DNA from: Solirubrobacterales bacterium | GTDB lineage: Bacteria; Actinomycetota; Thermoleophilia; Solirubrobacterales; 70-9 | NCBI GenBank assembly: GCA_017882505.1 | Contig: JADGPJ010000006.1 | Span: 1 to 54,478 of the forward strand | Length of the DNA: 54,478 nt | Direction of reading: 5' to 3' | Shown: piece by piece, positions 13,712 through 23,092 of the stretch | How the letters are laid out: every line of letters begins with the position of its first letter | Numbering within the stretch: position 1 is the stretch's first letter | The notes under the pieces: model-generated | The model's database searches: none | The model's input: the letters and a program-made list of their open reading frames with translations, nothing else | Told to the model about the DNA's origin: nothing | Position numbers and translations under genes: made by a program

Positions 13712-16030
13712 ATGATCGGGACCTACGCCTCGGCGGCGCTGATCTGCGCCGCCTCGCTGCTGGTGGGCCGCGCCCTGCTCTCGCTGGCCGGGCGGCGGTC
13801 CTGGTCGTGGCTGGAGCCCGCCGTCGGCTTCGGCGCCGTGCTCACCGTGACGGGGGCGCTGGCGCGGGTTCCGGGACACGGGACCAGCGCCACGCTCGGC
13901 GTCGTGGCGCTGATCGTCGTCGCGTCGACGGTGGCTTGGCGCTACCGCTACGACGCCGCCGGCGCGGCGCGGATCGGGCTGCCGGTGGCGCTCGTGATCC
14001 TCGTCGTGCTGGCGATACCGTTCGCGATCAGCGGCCGCTGGGGACTGCTCGGGGTCGGCTTCAACAACGACCTCGGCCTGCACCTGGCCTGGGCCGAGTG
14101 GCTGCGCAGCGGCTTCGGGCCGGCGCCGGACCCCGGCTACCCGCTCGGGCCGCACGGGCTGGCGGTGGCGACCGCGGCGGTGCCGGGAATCGGGCTCGGC
14201 CAGGCCTTCATCGGCGAGATCCTCGCGATCGGCGTCCTCACCGGCCTCACCGCGCTCGGCGCCCTCGCCGAGATGCGGCCCTGGCGACGGGTCGTCGCGG
14301 CAACGATGGTCGCCGTTCCCTATCTCGCCGCCTCCTACTTCGCCCAGGCCGCCTTCAAGGAGACCGCCGAGGCGCTCTTCGTCCTCGCCTTCGCCGTCTT
14401 CCTGCTCGCCCCCGGGGCTCCGCCGGCGGGCTCCTGGGCGCGGCTGCGCTTCCTCCTGCCACCGCTGGCGCTGGTGGGGGGCATCTTCTTCGCCTACAGC
14501 TTCGCCGGAATCGCCTGGCCGGTGGCGATCCTCGCCCTCTGGAGCCTGACCGTGCCGGCGGTACGGCGGGCGCTGCGGCCGCGGGCGCTGCTGCGCTTCC
14601 TCTTCCGGCCGGCGACGCTGCTGGCGATCGCGGTGCTGGCCGGCCTCGCGGTGCTGGCCCTCGTCGGCCCCTTCGGCTTCGCCAGCAGCTTCCGCAAGGT
14701 CGCCGGCAGCAACACCTACGGGCCGGTCTCGCCGCTCGAGGCGCTGGGGATCTGGCCGGCGGCCAACTACCGGCTCGACGCCGCCGGGGGCGCCCAACTG
14801 CCGGCGCTGGCGGGGACGATCGCGGTGCTGGCGCTGCTGGTCGGGGTCGCCTGGTGGGTCGAGCGCCGCGAAGCGACGATCCCGATCGCCCTCGGCGCCT
14901 GCGGCGCCCTGTACCTCGTCTCGCTCCCCTCCAGCGGCGACTACTCCCAGGCCAAGGCGCTGATGATCGCCGCCCCCCTGGCGATGCTCGTAGCGATCCG
15001 CCCGCTGCTGGGCAAGTTCCCCGGCCGCCGGGGGCTGGTGCGGGTTGGGTGGACCGGGTTGGCGGTGGCGTTCGTGGGCGGGTCGATCTACTCGAGCTTC
15101 CTGGTCCTGCGGGATGCTCCGGTGGGGCCGGCGGGGCACGGGGCGGAGCTCGAGGCGTTGATGCCGATCGTCCATGGCAAGCCGGTCCTCTACGCCGGCC
15201 AGGACCGCTACGCCGCCTACAACCTGCTCGGGGCCGACACGCACGTTCCGCTGGTCGAGTTCCCCGACCCCGCCGTCTCCCCCGGCTCGGAAAAGCCGTT
15301 CGACACCGGCGACGCCTACAGCCCGATCGACTTCGACTCCTTCGGCCGGGGAACGCTCGACCGCTTCCCCTACGTGATCACCAGCCGTGCCGCCTGGAAC
15401 AGCCAGGCGCCTCCGAACTTCAAGCGCATCGCCTCGACGCCGTCCTTCGTCCTCTGGAAACGGACCGGTCCGACCCCCGAGAACCGCCACGTCCTGCTCG
15501 AGGGAACCGAGGCGGGGGCGTATGCCGGCTGCGCGTCGCCGGAGATCCGCGTCCTCCTCGCCAACCCCGGCCGCGCCTCGCTCTTCCCCGGCGCCGTGAT
15601 CGGCCCGAAAGGGAGTTGGGACGAGGGCAGCGTGCTCGGAACCGGTGCCAGGACCTCTCAGGCGCTCGACCTGGCGGCCGGAGAGTGGAACCTCTCGATC
15701 CAGTACTTCTCCCCCTTCGAGATGACGCTCACCGCCCCGGGCTTCCGCGAGCCTCTGCAGGCGGCCCTTGACGGCCAGCGGCCGAACACGATCAGCCTCG
15801 GCAACAACGGCCAGTACTGGCCCGCGGGTCGCTTCGAGAGCACGGGCGGCAAGACCCGGTTCACGCTCTCCACCGCCGGCGCCACCACCCTGCAGAGCCT
15901 CAGCGGCTACGACGGCAAGGCCTACGTCGGCGAGCTCGTCGCCGTCCCCGCCAAGCCGCACCGCATCGTGCCGCTCAGCAAGGCCTGTAACTCATGGATC
16001 GACTGGTACGAATCGCCTGAATCGCCCTGA
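13712..16030 (+). CDS. Large polytopic membrane protein, GT-C-like
   Basis: The protein is 772 residues from ATG 13712 (a TTG at 13700 is possible). About twelve hydrophobic helices fill the first 460 residues, and a soluble, presumably external C-terminal domain of about 290 residues follows. An acidic loop after the third helix (GFNNDLGLHLAWAEWLRSG) resembles the Asp-bearing first loop of GT-C lipid-linked glycosyltransferases. The tail contains FKRIASTPSFVLWKRT, a feature of actinobacterial membrane glycosyltransferase-like proteins. A role in cell-surface polysaccharide or glycoprotein assembly is plausible but not shown. No partner gene is coupled to it. Confidence 0.75.
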   Translation: MIGTYASAALICAASLLVGRALLSLAGRRSWSWLEPAVGFGAVLTVTGALARVPGHGTSATLGVVALIVVASTVAWRYRYDAAGAARIGLPVALVILVVLAIPFAISGRWGLLGVGFNNDLGLHLAWAEWLRSGFGPAPDPGYPLGPHGLAVATAAVPGIGLGQAFIGEILAIGVLTGLTALGALAEMRPWRRVVAATMVAVPYLAASYFAQAAFKETAEALFVLAFAVFLLAPGAPPAGSWARLRFLLPPLALVGGIFFAYSFAGIAWPVAILALWSLTVPAVRRALRPRALLRFLFRPATLLAIAVLAGLAVLALVGPFGFASSFRKVAGSNTYGPVSPLEALGIWPAANYRLDAAGGAQLPALAGTIAVLALLVGVAWWVERREATIPIALGACGALYLVSLPSSGDYSQAKALMIAAPLAMLVAIRPLLGKFPGRRGLVRVGWTGLAVAFVGGSIYSSFLVLRDAPVGPAGHGAELEALMPIVHGKPVLYAGQDRYAAYNLLGADTHVPLVEFPDPAVSPGSEKPFDTGDAYSPIDFDSFGRGTLDRFPYVITSRAAWNSQAPPNFKRIASTPSFVLWKRTGPTPENRHVLLEGTEAGAYAGCASPEIRVLLANPGRASLFPGAVIGPKGSWDEGSVLGTGARTSQALDLAAGEWNLSIQYFSPFEMTLTAPGFREPLQAALDGQRPNTISLGNNGQYWPAGRFESTGGKTRFTLSTAGATTLQSLSGYDGKAYVGELVAVPAKPHRIVPLSKACNSWIDWYESPESP

Positions 16031-16054
16031 GTGGTGATCCAGCAGCGAGGTCTT

Positions 16055-16083
16055 GCGGGGAGGGGCACCCGACCCTCTACCGC
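16055..16083. terminator. Possible bidirectional terminator between convergent genes
   Basis: GCGG-GG-AGGG pairs with CCCT-CTA-CCGC across an 8-base loop between two convergent stop codons (16030 and 16087). The stem has an internal loop and lacks a T tract. Confidence 0.3.
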
Positions 16084-16086
16084 GAC

Positions 16087-17016
16087 TTAGGCCGCTTTGG
16101 CGGCCATGCGCTCAGGACTAACCCGCACGACGTCCCAGACCAGGTCCAGCTTCTCGAGGCCGTCGATGACGAGGGCGGAGATGTCGAGCTGGTAGCGACC
16201 GAGGCCGTGGGTGGCCGAGGTCGGAAAGGCGTGGTGGTTGTTGTGCCAGGCCTCGCCGAAGGTCGGGATCGCGATCAGGGCGAGGTTGCGCGACTGGTCG
16301 GTCGTCTCGAAGTCGCGGTTGCCGAAGACGTGGCAGAGCGAGTTGATGCTGTAGGTGAAGTGGTGGAGGACGAAGACGCGGACCAGGCCGCCCCAGAGCA
16401 GCCCGGTGACGGCGGCGAAGAGGGTGCCGCCGATCACCCAGCCGAGCGCGAAGGGGAGCAGCAGGCCGCCGATCGCCCAGTAGATGAAGGTGCGATCGAC
16501 CCAGTTGATCGTCGGGTCTTTGAGCAGATCCGGCGCGTAGCGCTCCTTGTTGCCGCGCTGGGTGTGGATGAAGAGCCAGCCCATGTGGGCGTGGAAGAGG
16601 CCCTGCATGGCGCCGCGCCAGCCGACCCCATGGTCGACATGGGGGCTGTGCGGGTCCCCCTCCTGGTCGGAGAAGGCGTGGTGCTTGCGGTGATCGGCGA
16701 CCCAGGAGATCACCGGCCCCTCGATCGCGGCCGAGCCAAGGATCGCCAGCAGCCCGTGCAACCACTTCGAGGTCTTGAAGGCGCGGTGGGTGAGGTGGCG
16801 GTGGAAGCCGACCGTGATCCCGAGCCCGGTGAAGAGATAGAAACTGAGGAAGAGGAAGACGTCACTCCAGTGCAGAGCCTTGCCCCAGACCTGCCAAGCG
16901 GCGAAGCCGAGCGCCACGAACGGGATCAGCGTGACCAGGCCGGTGATGATCCTGTCGCGGGTCTCGTTCTCGACGGGCTGGATGTCTGAGGGGAGCGGTC
17001 CGGCGGTTGCTGACAT
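16087..17016 (-). CDS. Membrane acyl-CoA (delta-9 type) fatty acid desaturase
   Basis: The protein is 309 residues from ATG 17016. The three histidine boxes of stearoyl-CoA-desaturase-like enzymes are present: HRHLTH, HRKHH (in WVADHRKHHAFSD) and HNNHH (in EAWHNNHHAFPTS). Together they form a di-iron site at the membrane face. Four main hydrophobic helices surround them. The enzyme inserts a cis double bond in saturated acyl chains using oxygen and an electron donor. It is divergent from the CFA synthase gene 120 bases away, whose substrates are unsaturated phospholipids, so the pair may act in sequence. Confidence 0.92.
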   Translation of the reverse strand: MSATAGPLPSDIQPVENETRDRIITGLVTLIPFVALGFAAWQVWGKALHWSDVFLFLSFYLFTGLGITVGFHRHLTHRAFKTSKWLHGLLAILGSAAIEGPVISWVADHRKHHAFSDQEGDPHSPHVDHGVGWRGAMQGLFHAHMGWLFIHTQRGNKERYAPDLLKDPTINWVDRTFIYWAIGGLLLPFALGWVIGGTLFAAVTGLLWGGLVRVFVLHHFTYSINSLCHVFGNRDFETTDQSRNLALIAIPTFGEAWHNNHHAFPTSATHGLGRYQLDISALVIDGLEKLDLVWDVVRVSPERMAAKAA

Positions 17017-17136
17017 GGGCGCGATGATACGGATCGAAGCTGAAGAAACCCTCGCAGAACCAGTTGGAGATCTCCGAGCACGCGCGCCCGGAGGCCTCAA
17101 TCCAGCGAACGGGCCGCGCCGATAGGGTTCGCGACG

Positions 17137-18351
17137 ATGCCGTTCGCGAACACCGCTCCGCTGCGCCGGGAGATCGAGGCTCGGCTCCCCGAGCGCCCCT
17201 TCACGGTCGAGTTCTGGGACGGCACCAAGCTCGCCTCGACGACCGGCGAGGGCCCGACCTTCAGCGTCCGCTCACCGCGTGCCGCGGCCCACGTGCTGCG
17301 GGCGCCGGGACAGCTTGGCCTCGGCCGCGCCTACGTCAGTGGGGAGCTCGAGGTCGACGACATCGACGCCGTGATCGAGCTGCTCGACGAGTGGAAGCCG
17401 CCCTCGCTGGACGGCGCCGACAAGCGGGCGCTGCTGCTCGGCGCCATCCGCGCCGCCGGCATCACCAAGCCGCCGCCCCGGCCCGCCTCCGAGCTGCGCC
17501 CGAGCGGCCGCCGCCACAGCAAGGAGCGCGACGCCCGCGCCGTCCGCCACCACTACGACGTCTCCAACGAGTTCTTCGAGATGTTCCTCGGCGAGACGAT
17601 GGTCTACAGCTGCGCGGTCTTCTCCCGCGGCGCGAAGACGCTGAAAGAAGCGCAGGAAGAGAAGCTGGAGATGGTCGCCCGCAAGCTGGAGCTGAAGGAG
17701 GGGGACCGCGTGCTGGACGTCGGCTGCGGCTGGGGCGGCTTCCCGCTCTGGGCGGCGACCAGGCACGGCGCCAGCGTGGTTGGGATCACTCTGTCTCCCC
17801 CGCAGGCCGAGAAGGCGCGCCAGCGGGCCGAGGAGGCCGGGGTCGCCGACCGTGTCGAGATCCGCGTCATGGACTACCGAGACCTCGCCGGCAGCGGCGA
17901 GCGCTTCGACGCGATCGCCAGCATCGGCATGGTCGAGCACGTCGGCTCCGCCAACATCGACGTCTACGCCCGCACCCTGGCCGGGCTGCTGGAGCCCGGC
18001 GGGCGCCTGCTCAACCACGGCATCACCCGCTTACGCCACACCGACGGCGAGGCGGGGCCCTTCTCGGAGCGCTACGTCTTCCCCGATGCCGCCCCGCTGC
18101 ATCTCTCGCGCAACCTGCTGGCGCTCGAACGCGCCGGCTTCGTCACCCGCCACGTCGAGGAGTTCGGCGCCGACTACGCCGAGACGCTCAAGCACTGGGC
18201 GAAGAACCTCGACGAGAACATCGAGGAGGCGACCCGCCTCGCCGGCCCGGAACGGATCCGCGTCTGGCGGCTCTACCTGCGGGCGGCGCGCAACGGCTTC
18301 GAATCAGGCTTTACCTCGATTTACCAGGCCCGCTGCACCCTGGGGATCTAG
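17137..18351 (+). CDS. cfa: Cyclopropane-fatty-acyl-phospholipid synthase family methyltransferase
   Basis: The 404-residue protein has the N-terminal domain of CFA synthases (GLGRAYVSGELEVDDIDAV), then the linker HHYDVSNEFFEMFLGETMVYSCA, which is diagnostic for the family. The SAM-binding loop VLDVGCGWGG follows, with GITLSPPQ, the bicarbonate-site-like IGMVEHVG, and C-terminal LHLSRNLLALE. The enzyme transfers a methylene or methyl group from SAM to a double bond in membrane phospholipids. Mycolic-acid-type or 10-methyl fatty acid synthases are related alternatives. It is divergent from the desaturase, and the shared 120-base region is the likely promoter region for both. Confidence 0.92.
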   Translation: MPFANTAPLRREIEARLPERPFTVEFWDGTKLASTTGEGPTFSVRSPRAAAHVLRAPGQLGLGRAYVSGELEVDDIDAVIELLDEWKPPSLDGADKRALLLGAIRAAGITKPPPRPASELRPSGRRHSKERDARAVRHHYDVSNEFFEMFLGETMVYSCAVFSRGAKTLKEAQEEKLEMVARKLELKEGDRVLDVGCGWGGFPLWAATRHGASVVGITLSPPQAEKARQRAEEAGVADRVEIRVMDYRDLAGSGERFDAIASIGMVEHVGSANIDVYARTLAGLLEPGGRLLNHGITRLRHTDGEAGPFSERYVFPDAAPLHLSRNLLALERAGFVTRHVEEFGADYAETLKHWAKNLDENIEEATRLAGPERIRVWRLYLRAARNGFESGFTSIYQARCTLGI

Positions 18352-18354
18352 CTC

Positions 18355-19020
18355 CTAGAGCGGAAAGCCGTCGGTGACGTCGGCGATCGCCCAGTCGGCG
18401 CCGGCGTCCCGCTGCTCCTCGACGCTGTAGCTGCCGGTGGCGACGCCGACGACGCGAATGCCGGCGCCGTGGCCGGCTTTGACGTCGCGCGGAGTGTCGC
18501 CGACGGCGATCGTCCGGGCGAGGTCGAGCGGGCTGCCGGAGACCTCGCCGCCGCGCTCGACGGCCTTCTTCGTCAGCTCGGTTCGGTGGCGGGAGTCGGA
18601 GCCGTAGCCGCCGAAGTTGAAGAAGCGGTCGAGGTCGCCGCGGACGAGCTTGATGTGGGCGGCGGCCTCGATGTTGCCGGTGACGATCCCGAGCAGGACG
18701 CCGCGCTCGAGGAGGCGCGGAAGCAGCTCCGCGATCCCGTCGATCACGTAGTACCCCTCCGATTCGGCGACGGCGTCGGCGAGATGGCCCAGGTAGCAGC
18801 CGACCGCCTCCGCCAGCTCGGTGTCGCTGCCGTCGCGGCCGAGCACCTCGCGGAAGACGATCTCGGCGATCTCGGGATCGGTCATCCCCGCGTGGGTGTG
18901 TTCCTCGATGTTGGCCTCGACCTCGTAGAGCTCGAGGAAGGCACGTTGCCAGGCGACGGCGCCGGCGCCACCGGTGTGCAGCAGGGTCCCGTCGATGTCG
19001 AAGAGCACGGCGCGAATCAC
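18355..19020 (-). CDS. HAD-superfamily phosphatase, phosphoglycolate phosphatase-like
   Basis: The 221-residue protein contains the four HAD motifs: DIDGTLLHTGG (nucleophile D8 and acid D10), IVTGN (motif II), a lysine in the TELTKKAVER region (motif III) and VGDTPRDVKAG (motif IV). A helical cap after motif I (AWQRAFLELYEV to GRDGSDTELAEAV) places it in subclass I, as for phosphoglycolate phosphatase and beta-phosphoglucomutase-like enzymes. The substrate is not predictable. It is convergent with the CFA synthase gene, with only three bases between stops. Confidence 0.88.
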   Translation of the reverse strand: MIRAVLFDIDGTLLHTGGAGAVAWQRAFLELYEVEANIEEHTHAGMTDPEIAEIVFREVLGRDGSDTELAEAVGCYLGHLADAVAESEGYYVIDGIAELLPRLLERGVLLGIVTGNIEAAAHIKLVRGDLDRFFNFGGYGSDSRHRTELTKKAVERGGEVSGSPLDLARTIAVGDTPRDVKAGHGAGIRVVGVATGSYSVEEQRDAGADWAIADVTDGFPL

Positions 19021-19029
19021 GGCGGCAAC

Positions 19030-20610
19030 CTAGCGCGGAACGATGCTGCCGCGCAGGTCCGAGCGGTGCGAGCGACTCCTGACGGAGGCGACCGCGTCGC
19101 CGCGGGCGAAGTGGCGACGGCGTCGGCGCTCACTCGAGGGGCGGCTCAGGTCCGGGGTCTGAGCCGCTGCCGGCGTCCCCGGCCCAGCCGCGGCGGGCGG
19201 GCCGGCGTCGTCGAGGCCGGTTCCGGCGAGCGCGGCGGTGTAGGTGCCGGCGTCGCCGCGCACCCGCAGCGTCGCCGTCTTGGCTCCGGCGCTGTCGGGA
19301 GCGAAGCGGACGCGGAGGAGGCATTCGGCGCCGGGCGCGAGCTCGGCGCCGCTGCATTCCTCACCGGCGAGGGCGAACTGGTCGAGGTCGGCGCCGACGA
19401 TCGCGACGCTGTCGAGAGCGACCGGGGCACCGCCTTCGTTGCGGACGGCGAAGGTGTGAGCGGGGCTCTTGCCGCCCGCCACCCGGCTGCCGAAGTCATA
19501 GGCCGACGGCGCCAGCGTCACGGCGGGGGCGATACCTTCGCCGCTCAGCGTCACCATCGCGCCGCCTTCGCCTTCGCCGAAGAAGGCGAGGCGGGCGGTC
19601 TTGGGGCCGGCGCCCTGCGGGGTGAAGCGGACGTGCGCGGTGCAGGTGCCGGACGGCATCAGCGGCCCGCTGGTGCAGCTCTCGTCGAGCAGGCGGAAGC
19701 TGCCGGCGTCGCCGCCGGCGATGACGCCGATGAAGAAGCCGGCGGGGACGTTGCCGCTGTTGGCGATGACGATCGTCCGGGTGAAGCCGTCGGTGCCGAC
19801 CGTCGCGGCGCCGAAGTCGGCGGGGCTCGGCGAGGCTTCGATGTTGGGCCTGCCGCCTTCGCCGGTGATTTCGGCGCCGAAGCTCTCGTTGTTGGAGTTG
19901 AGCTGGAGCCGGGTTTCGACGGGGCCGGTTTCGTTCGGGCCGAAGTAGATCTGGACCGAGCAGGTTTCGCCCGGTTCCATCCAGCGCCCGAAGCAGTCAC
20001 TGTTGCCGAACCAGAGGCCGTTGGCGTTGCCACCGTTGAAGCCCAGCGAGTTGACCTGAGCCCCGGCCTGGCCGTCGTTTTTGATCTGCAGGGTCGTCGA
20101 TGCGGATTCCGAGTGGACCGGCCGCAGGCCGAAGTCGTAGCTGCCGGGCTGGAAGCTGAAGTGGGCCGGGACGGCGGTGCCGGAGACTTCGAAGCTCTGT
20201 TCGGGGCGACCGCCGGCGAACCGCACGTAGAGCGTCGAGTGCTTGGCGCCGAGACTGCTCGGCTTGAAGGAGATCCAGGCCGAGCAGTGTCCGCTCGGCT
20301 GGAGAGCGCCGCAGTTGGAGCCAGCGAAGCCGAACTCGCCCGAGTCTTCACCTTCGATCAGGACCTTTTCGATCGAGGCTTCTTCTTCGCCGGCGCTGTT
20401 GAGGAGTTCGAATTCCACCGACTGCGACTGGTTGCCGACGGTCGTCGTCGGCAGGACGACGGGCGAGGGCGAGATCGTCAGCGGCGCTCCGCCACCTTCA
20501 GCGGGCGGCGCGGCGAGACTCGCGGCCGGAGGCACGACGGTGAGGAGGATCATCGCGGCGAGGACGGAGACGGTGGCGCCGATCGGCCTCGGCAGGGCGA
20601 TTCTGGACAT
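19030..20610 (-). CDS. Secreted protein with four choice-of-anchor D Ig-like repeats
   Basis: The 526-residue protein has a signal peptide (about 1-34) and four tandem beta-sandwich domains of about 105 residues, beginning near 44, 152, 256 and 364. Most open with a PS-x-x-DFG block, and each holds a conserved Cys pair around a (P/A)xGxxC turn, as in ASPM/SPD-2/Hydin-like choice-of-anchor D domains. The tail is Pro/Ala-rich and then Arg/Ser-rich (SSERRRRRHFARG), with no membrane helix or sorting signal. A structural or adhesive surface role is likely. The basic tail could bind anionic wall polymers, which is inference. Confidence 0.85.
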   Translation of the reverse strand: MSRIALPRPIGATVSVLAAMILLTVVPPAASLAAPPAEGGGAPLTISPSPVVLPTTTVGNQSQSVEFELLNSAGEEEASIEKVLIEGEDSGEFGFAGSNCGALQPSGHCSAWISFKPSSLGAKHSTLYVRFAGGRPEQSFEVSGTAVPAHFSFQPGSYDFGLRPVHSESASTTLQIKNDGQAGAQVNSLGFNGGNANGLWFGNSDCFGRWMEPGETCSVQIYFGPNETGPVETRLQLNSNNESFGAEITGEGGRPNIEASPSPADFGAATVGTDGFTRTIVIANSGNVPAGFFIGVIAGGDAGSFRLLDESCTSGPLMPSGTCTAHVRFTPQGAGPKTARLAFFGEGEGGAMVTLSGEGIAPAVTLAPSAYDFGSRVAGGKSPAHTFAVRNEGGAPVALDSVAIVGADLDQFALAGEECSGAELAPGAECLLRVRFAPDSAGAKTATLRVRGDAGTYTAALAGTGLDDAGPPAAAGPGTPAAAQTPDLSRPSSERRRRRHFARGDAVASVRSRSHRSDLRGSIVPR

Positions 20611-20646
20611 GCCGCCTCATCGGGCACAGCGGCGCCTCGCTTGCGG

Positions 20647-20670
20647 TTTGGATGGGATCCTTCATCCAAA
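20647..20670. repeat. Inverted repeat between cydB and the downstream gene
   Basis: TTTGGATG (20647-20654) and CATCCAAA (20663-20670) form a perfect 8-base stem around an 8-base loop. It lies 27 bases past the cydB stop and 37 bases before the next start on the same strand. It may be a weak terminator for cydAB or an operator. Confidence 0.38.
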
Positions 20671-20696
20671 ATCGGGTGGCGCGGGCGCGGACCCGC

Positions 20697-21701
20697 TCAC
20701 TGCTCGTGCTCGAGCAGATCGCGCTGGCTGAGCGTGTAGAGCAGACCCAGCGAGGGCAGGACGAGCACGGCGGCTACGGCGAAGACGATGAAGACGATGT
20801 CGAGTGTCGGATCGGGGGCCGCGGCCTGGTCGATCCGCAGACTCGTCGGCAGCAGGTAGGGAAACTGGGCGACCCCCCAGCCCCAGATCACGGCGACGAC
20901 GGCACCGGCGGCGAGCGGGCGCAGCGGCCGCCGGCCACCGCGCAGCAGCACCGCCAGCAGGCCGACCCCGCAGACGATCGAGAGGACCACCAGCGGCAGG
21001 CCCTGGTCGGTGAGGCGGTCGAAGACGTAGCGCGCTTCGGCGTGCAGCTCGATCAGGCCGATCGCGGCCGCTACTCCCGCGACCGCCCCCGCGACGAGCG
21101 CCCGGCGGACGAAGTAGCGCTCGAGGTCGGCTTCCCCCGCCCGGCGGGCGTCGCCGACGAGGAAGACGGCGGAGAGATAGGCGCCGGTGGCGACGAACAT
21201 CGCCCCGGTCAGCAGCGGCAGCGGCTCGAGCCAGCTCGAGAAGGCGTCGCCTTCCCCGCCGGCGGGGACGTTGCCGGAGGCGATCGCGCCGACGACGGCG
21301 CCCATGAAGAACGGGGTGAGGACGGAGGAGAGGGCGAAGGTCGCACCCGCCGCCCGCCGCGCCGAGAGCCCCTCGATCGACCTGCGGAAGGCGAAGCCGG
21401 AGCCGCGCAGCACGATCCCCACCGCCGCCAGCGCGATCGGCACGTAGAGCGTCGTCATCACCGCGCTGAAGGCCGGCGGGAAGGCGGTCCAGAGGACGAC
21501 GAGGATGAAGATCAGCCAGACGTGGTTAGCCTCCCAGACGGGGGTCAGAGAGCGCTGGATCAGCGCCCGCGGTCGCTCGCCCTTCTCGGCGTCGCCCGCG
21601 ATCAGGTCCCAGAACCCGCCGCCGAAGTCGGCGCCGCCGAAAAGCGCGTAGAACGTCGCCCCGACCCAGAGGATCGCCGCCGCGGCGTCAGCCCGGCTCA
21701 T
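20697..21701 (-). CDS. cydB: Cytochrome bd oxidase subunit II
   Basis: The protein is 334 residues, with ATG 21701 overlapping the cydA stop as ATGA. It begins with a membrane helix followed by LFGGADFGGGFWDL, the hallmark of CydB, and later has TPVWEANHVWLIFILVVLWTAFPPAFS, another strongly conserved block. Eight to nine helices are visible. CydB pairs with CydA in the bd-type quinol oxidase, which reduces oxygen with high affinity without pumping protons. A frame open upstream of 21701 runs antiparallel through cydA and is not coding. Confidence 0.94.
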   Translation of the reverse strand: MSRADAAAAILWVGATFYALFGGADFGGGFWDLIAGDAEKGERPRALIQRSLTPVWEANHVWLIFILVVLWTAFPPAFSAVMTTLYVPIALAAVGIVLRGSGFAFRRSIEGLSARRAAGATFALSSVLTPFFMGAVVGAIASGNVPAGGEGDAFSSWLEPLPLLTGAMFVATGAYLSAVFLVGDARRAGEADLERYFVRRALVAGAVAGVAAAIGLIELHAEARYVFDRLTDQGLPLVVLSIVCGVGLLAVLLRGGRRPLRPLAAGAVVAVIWGWGVAQFPYLLPTSLRIDQAAAPDPTLDIVFIVFAVAAVLVLPSLGLLYTLSQRDLLEHEQ

Positions 21702-23083
21702 CGCGCGGACTCCGCCGGCGGCGCGTAGGGGGTGCCCTCCGGTTCCGCCTTGCCTTCGCGCCAGCGGCGCGACATGCCACGGAGGACGAGGATCGCGATC
21801 GTCCCGATCGCCGCGTAGAGCAGCAGCACGGCGCCGAAGCTGAACCAGATCCCCCTCGCCTCCGTGACCGCTTCGGAGGTGCGCATGTAGCCCTGGACGA
21901 TCCAGGGCTGGCGGCCGACCTCGGTGACGATCCAGCCGCTCCAGAGGGCGAGCACCGCCCCGGCGCCGGAGATCGCGACCGCGCGCAGGAACCAGGGGGT
22001 CTTGGGGATGTCCCGCTTTCTCCACCAGGCGAGCGCGAGCCAGAGTCCCAGCAGGAGCAGCGCGGTGCCGATCCCCACCATCGCGTCGAAGGCGAGGTGG
22101 AGGAGCGTGTTCGCCGGTGGGCGTTCGTCCTGCGGGATGTCGTTCAGCCCGACGACGCTGGTGTTGGCGCTGAAGCCGACCAGGAAGGAGTCGAGGTCGG
22201 GGATCGGGATCGCGAACTTGACCCCGTTCGCGGTGCAGACGCCGCCGATGTACTCGGTCTGGTGGCCGCCGGTTTCCTGGATGCACTCCATGCCGGCGAA
22301 CTTGGCCGGCTGGTGGTCGGCGACTTCGCGCGCCGCGGTGTCGCCGACGAAGAGCTGGATCGGAGTCGCGATGGAGGCGATCACGAGCGGGATCAGCAGC
22401 CCCAGCCGGTGCAGTCGGTCGCGCCGTCCTTTCAGCATCCCGGTCGCGTAGATCGAGGCGACGAGGAAGCCGGTGACCATGTAGGCGGCGAGGATCATGT
22501 GCGGCACCTCGTAGCCGGTGGCCGGGTTGAGCAGAACCTTCAGCGGTTCGGTGTCGACGACCTTTCCGGCCGCGTTCAGGGTGAAGCCCTGCGGCTGGTT
22601 CATCCAGGAGTTGGCGGCGACGACGGCGAAGGCGCCGCCGATGCCGGTGAGGAACATCGGGATGCCGGCCCAGAAGTGAGCCCAGCCGCTCAGTCGCCTC
22701 CAGCCGTAGATGTAGATCGCGAGGAAGATCGCCTCGAGGAAGAAGAAGATCCCCTCGATCCCGAAGGCGATCCCGAAGGCGGCGCCGAAGCGATCCATGA
22801 AGTGCGGCCAGAGCAGGCCGAACTCGAAGGTGAGGACGGTGCCGGTGACGGCGCCGACGGCGAAGGTGACCGCCATCGCCTTCGACCAGCGTTTGGCCAG
22901 CTCGATCGCGTCGGAGTCGCCGCGCTTGAGGCCGATGTAGTTGGCGACGAGGATCGTCGCCGGCAGGGCGACCCCGAGGCAGGAGAGGACGATGTGGAAC
23001 CCCAGGGTGAAGGCCATCTGCTCGCGGGCGGCGAGCAGGTTGGATGCCGACGCGGCCAACGGGAGCGCGCCGAGCGAGAGCAT
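21698..23083 (-). CDS. cydA: Cytochrome bd oxidase subunit I
   Basis: The protein is 461 residues. N-terminal AAREQMAFTLGFHIVLSCLGVALP carries the conserved histidine of the heme b595/d region, and GRQPWIVQGYMRTSEAVT is the classical CydA signature near the quinol-binding side. The Q loop between helices is of the short type. Met in the EVPHMILAAYMVTGF block fits the heme b558 ligand. It oxidises quinol and reduces oxygen. It is translationally coupled to cydB. bd oxidases resist sulfide, which matters because an SQR gene lies in the same window. cydCD are not present here. Confidence 0.95.
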   Translation of the reverse strand: MLSLGALPLAASASNLLAAREQMAFTLGFHIVLSCLGVALPATILVANYIGLKRGDSDAIELAKRWSKAMAVTFAVGAVTGTVLTFEFGLLWPHFMDRFGAAFGIAFGIEGIFFFLEAIFLAIYIYGWRRLSGWAHFWAGIPMFLTGIGGAFAVVAANSWMNQPQGFTLNAAGKVVDTEPLKVLLNPATGYEVPHMILAAYMVTGFLVASIYATGMLKGRRDRLHRLGLLIPLVIASIATPIQLFVGDTAAREVADHQPAKFAGMECIQETGGHQTEYIGGVCTANGVKFAIPIPDLDSFLVGFSANTSVVGLNDIPQDERPPANTLLHLAFDAMVGIGTALLLLGLWLALAWWRKRDIPKTPWFLRAVAISGAGAVLALWSGWIVTEVGRQPWIVQGYMRTSEAVTEARGIWFSFGAVLLLYAAIGTIAILVLRGMSRRWREGKAEPEGTPYAPPAESAR

Positions 23084-23092
23084 GGCGGGACC

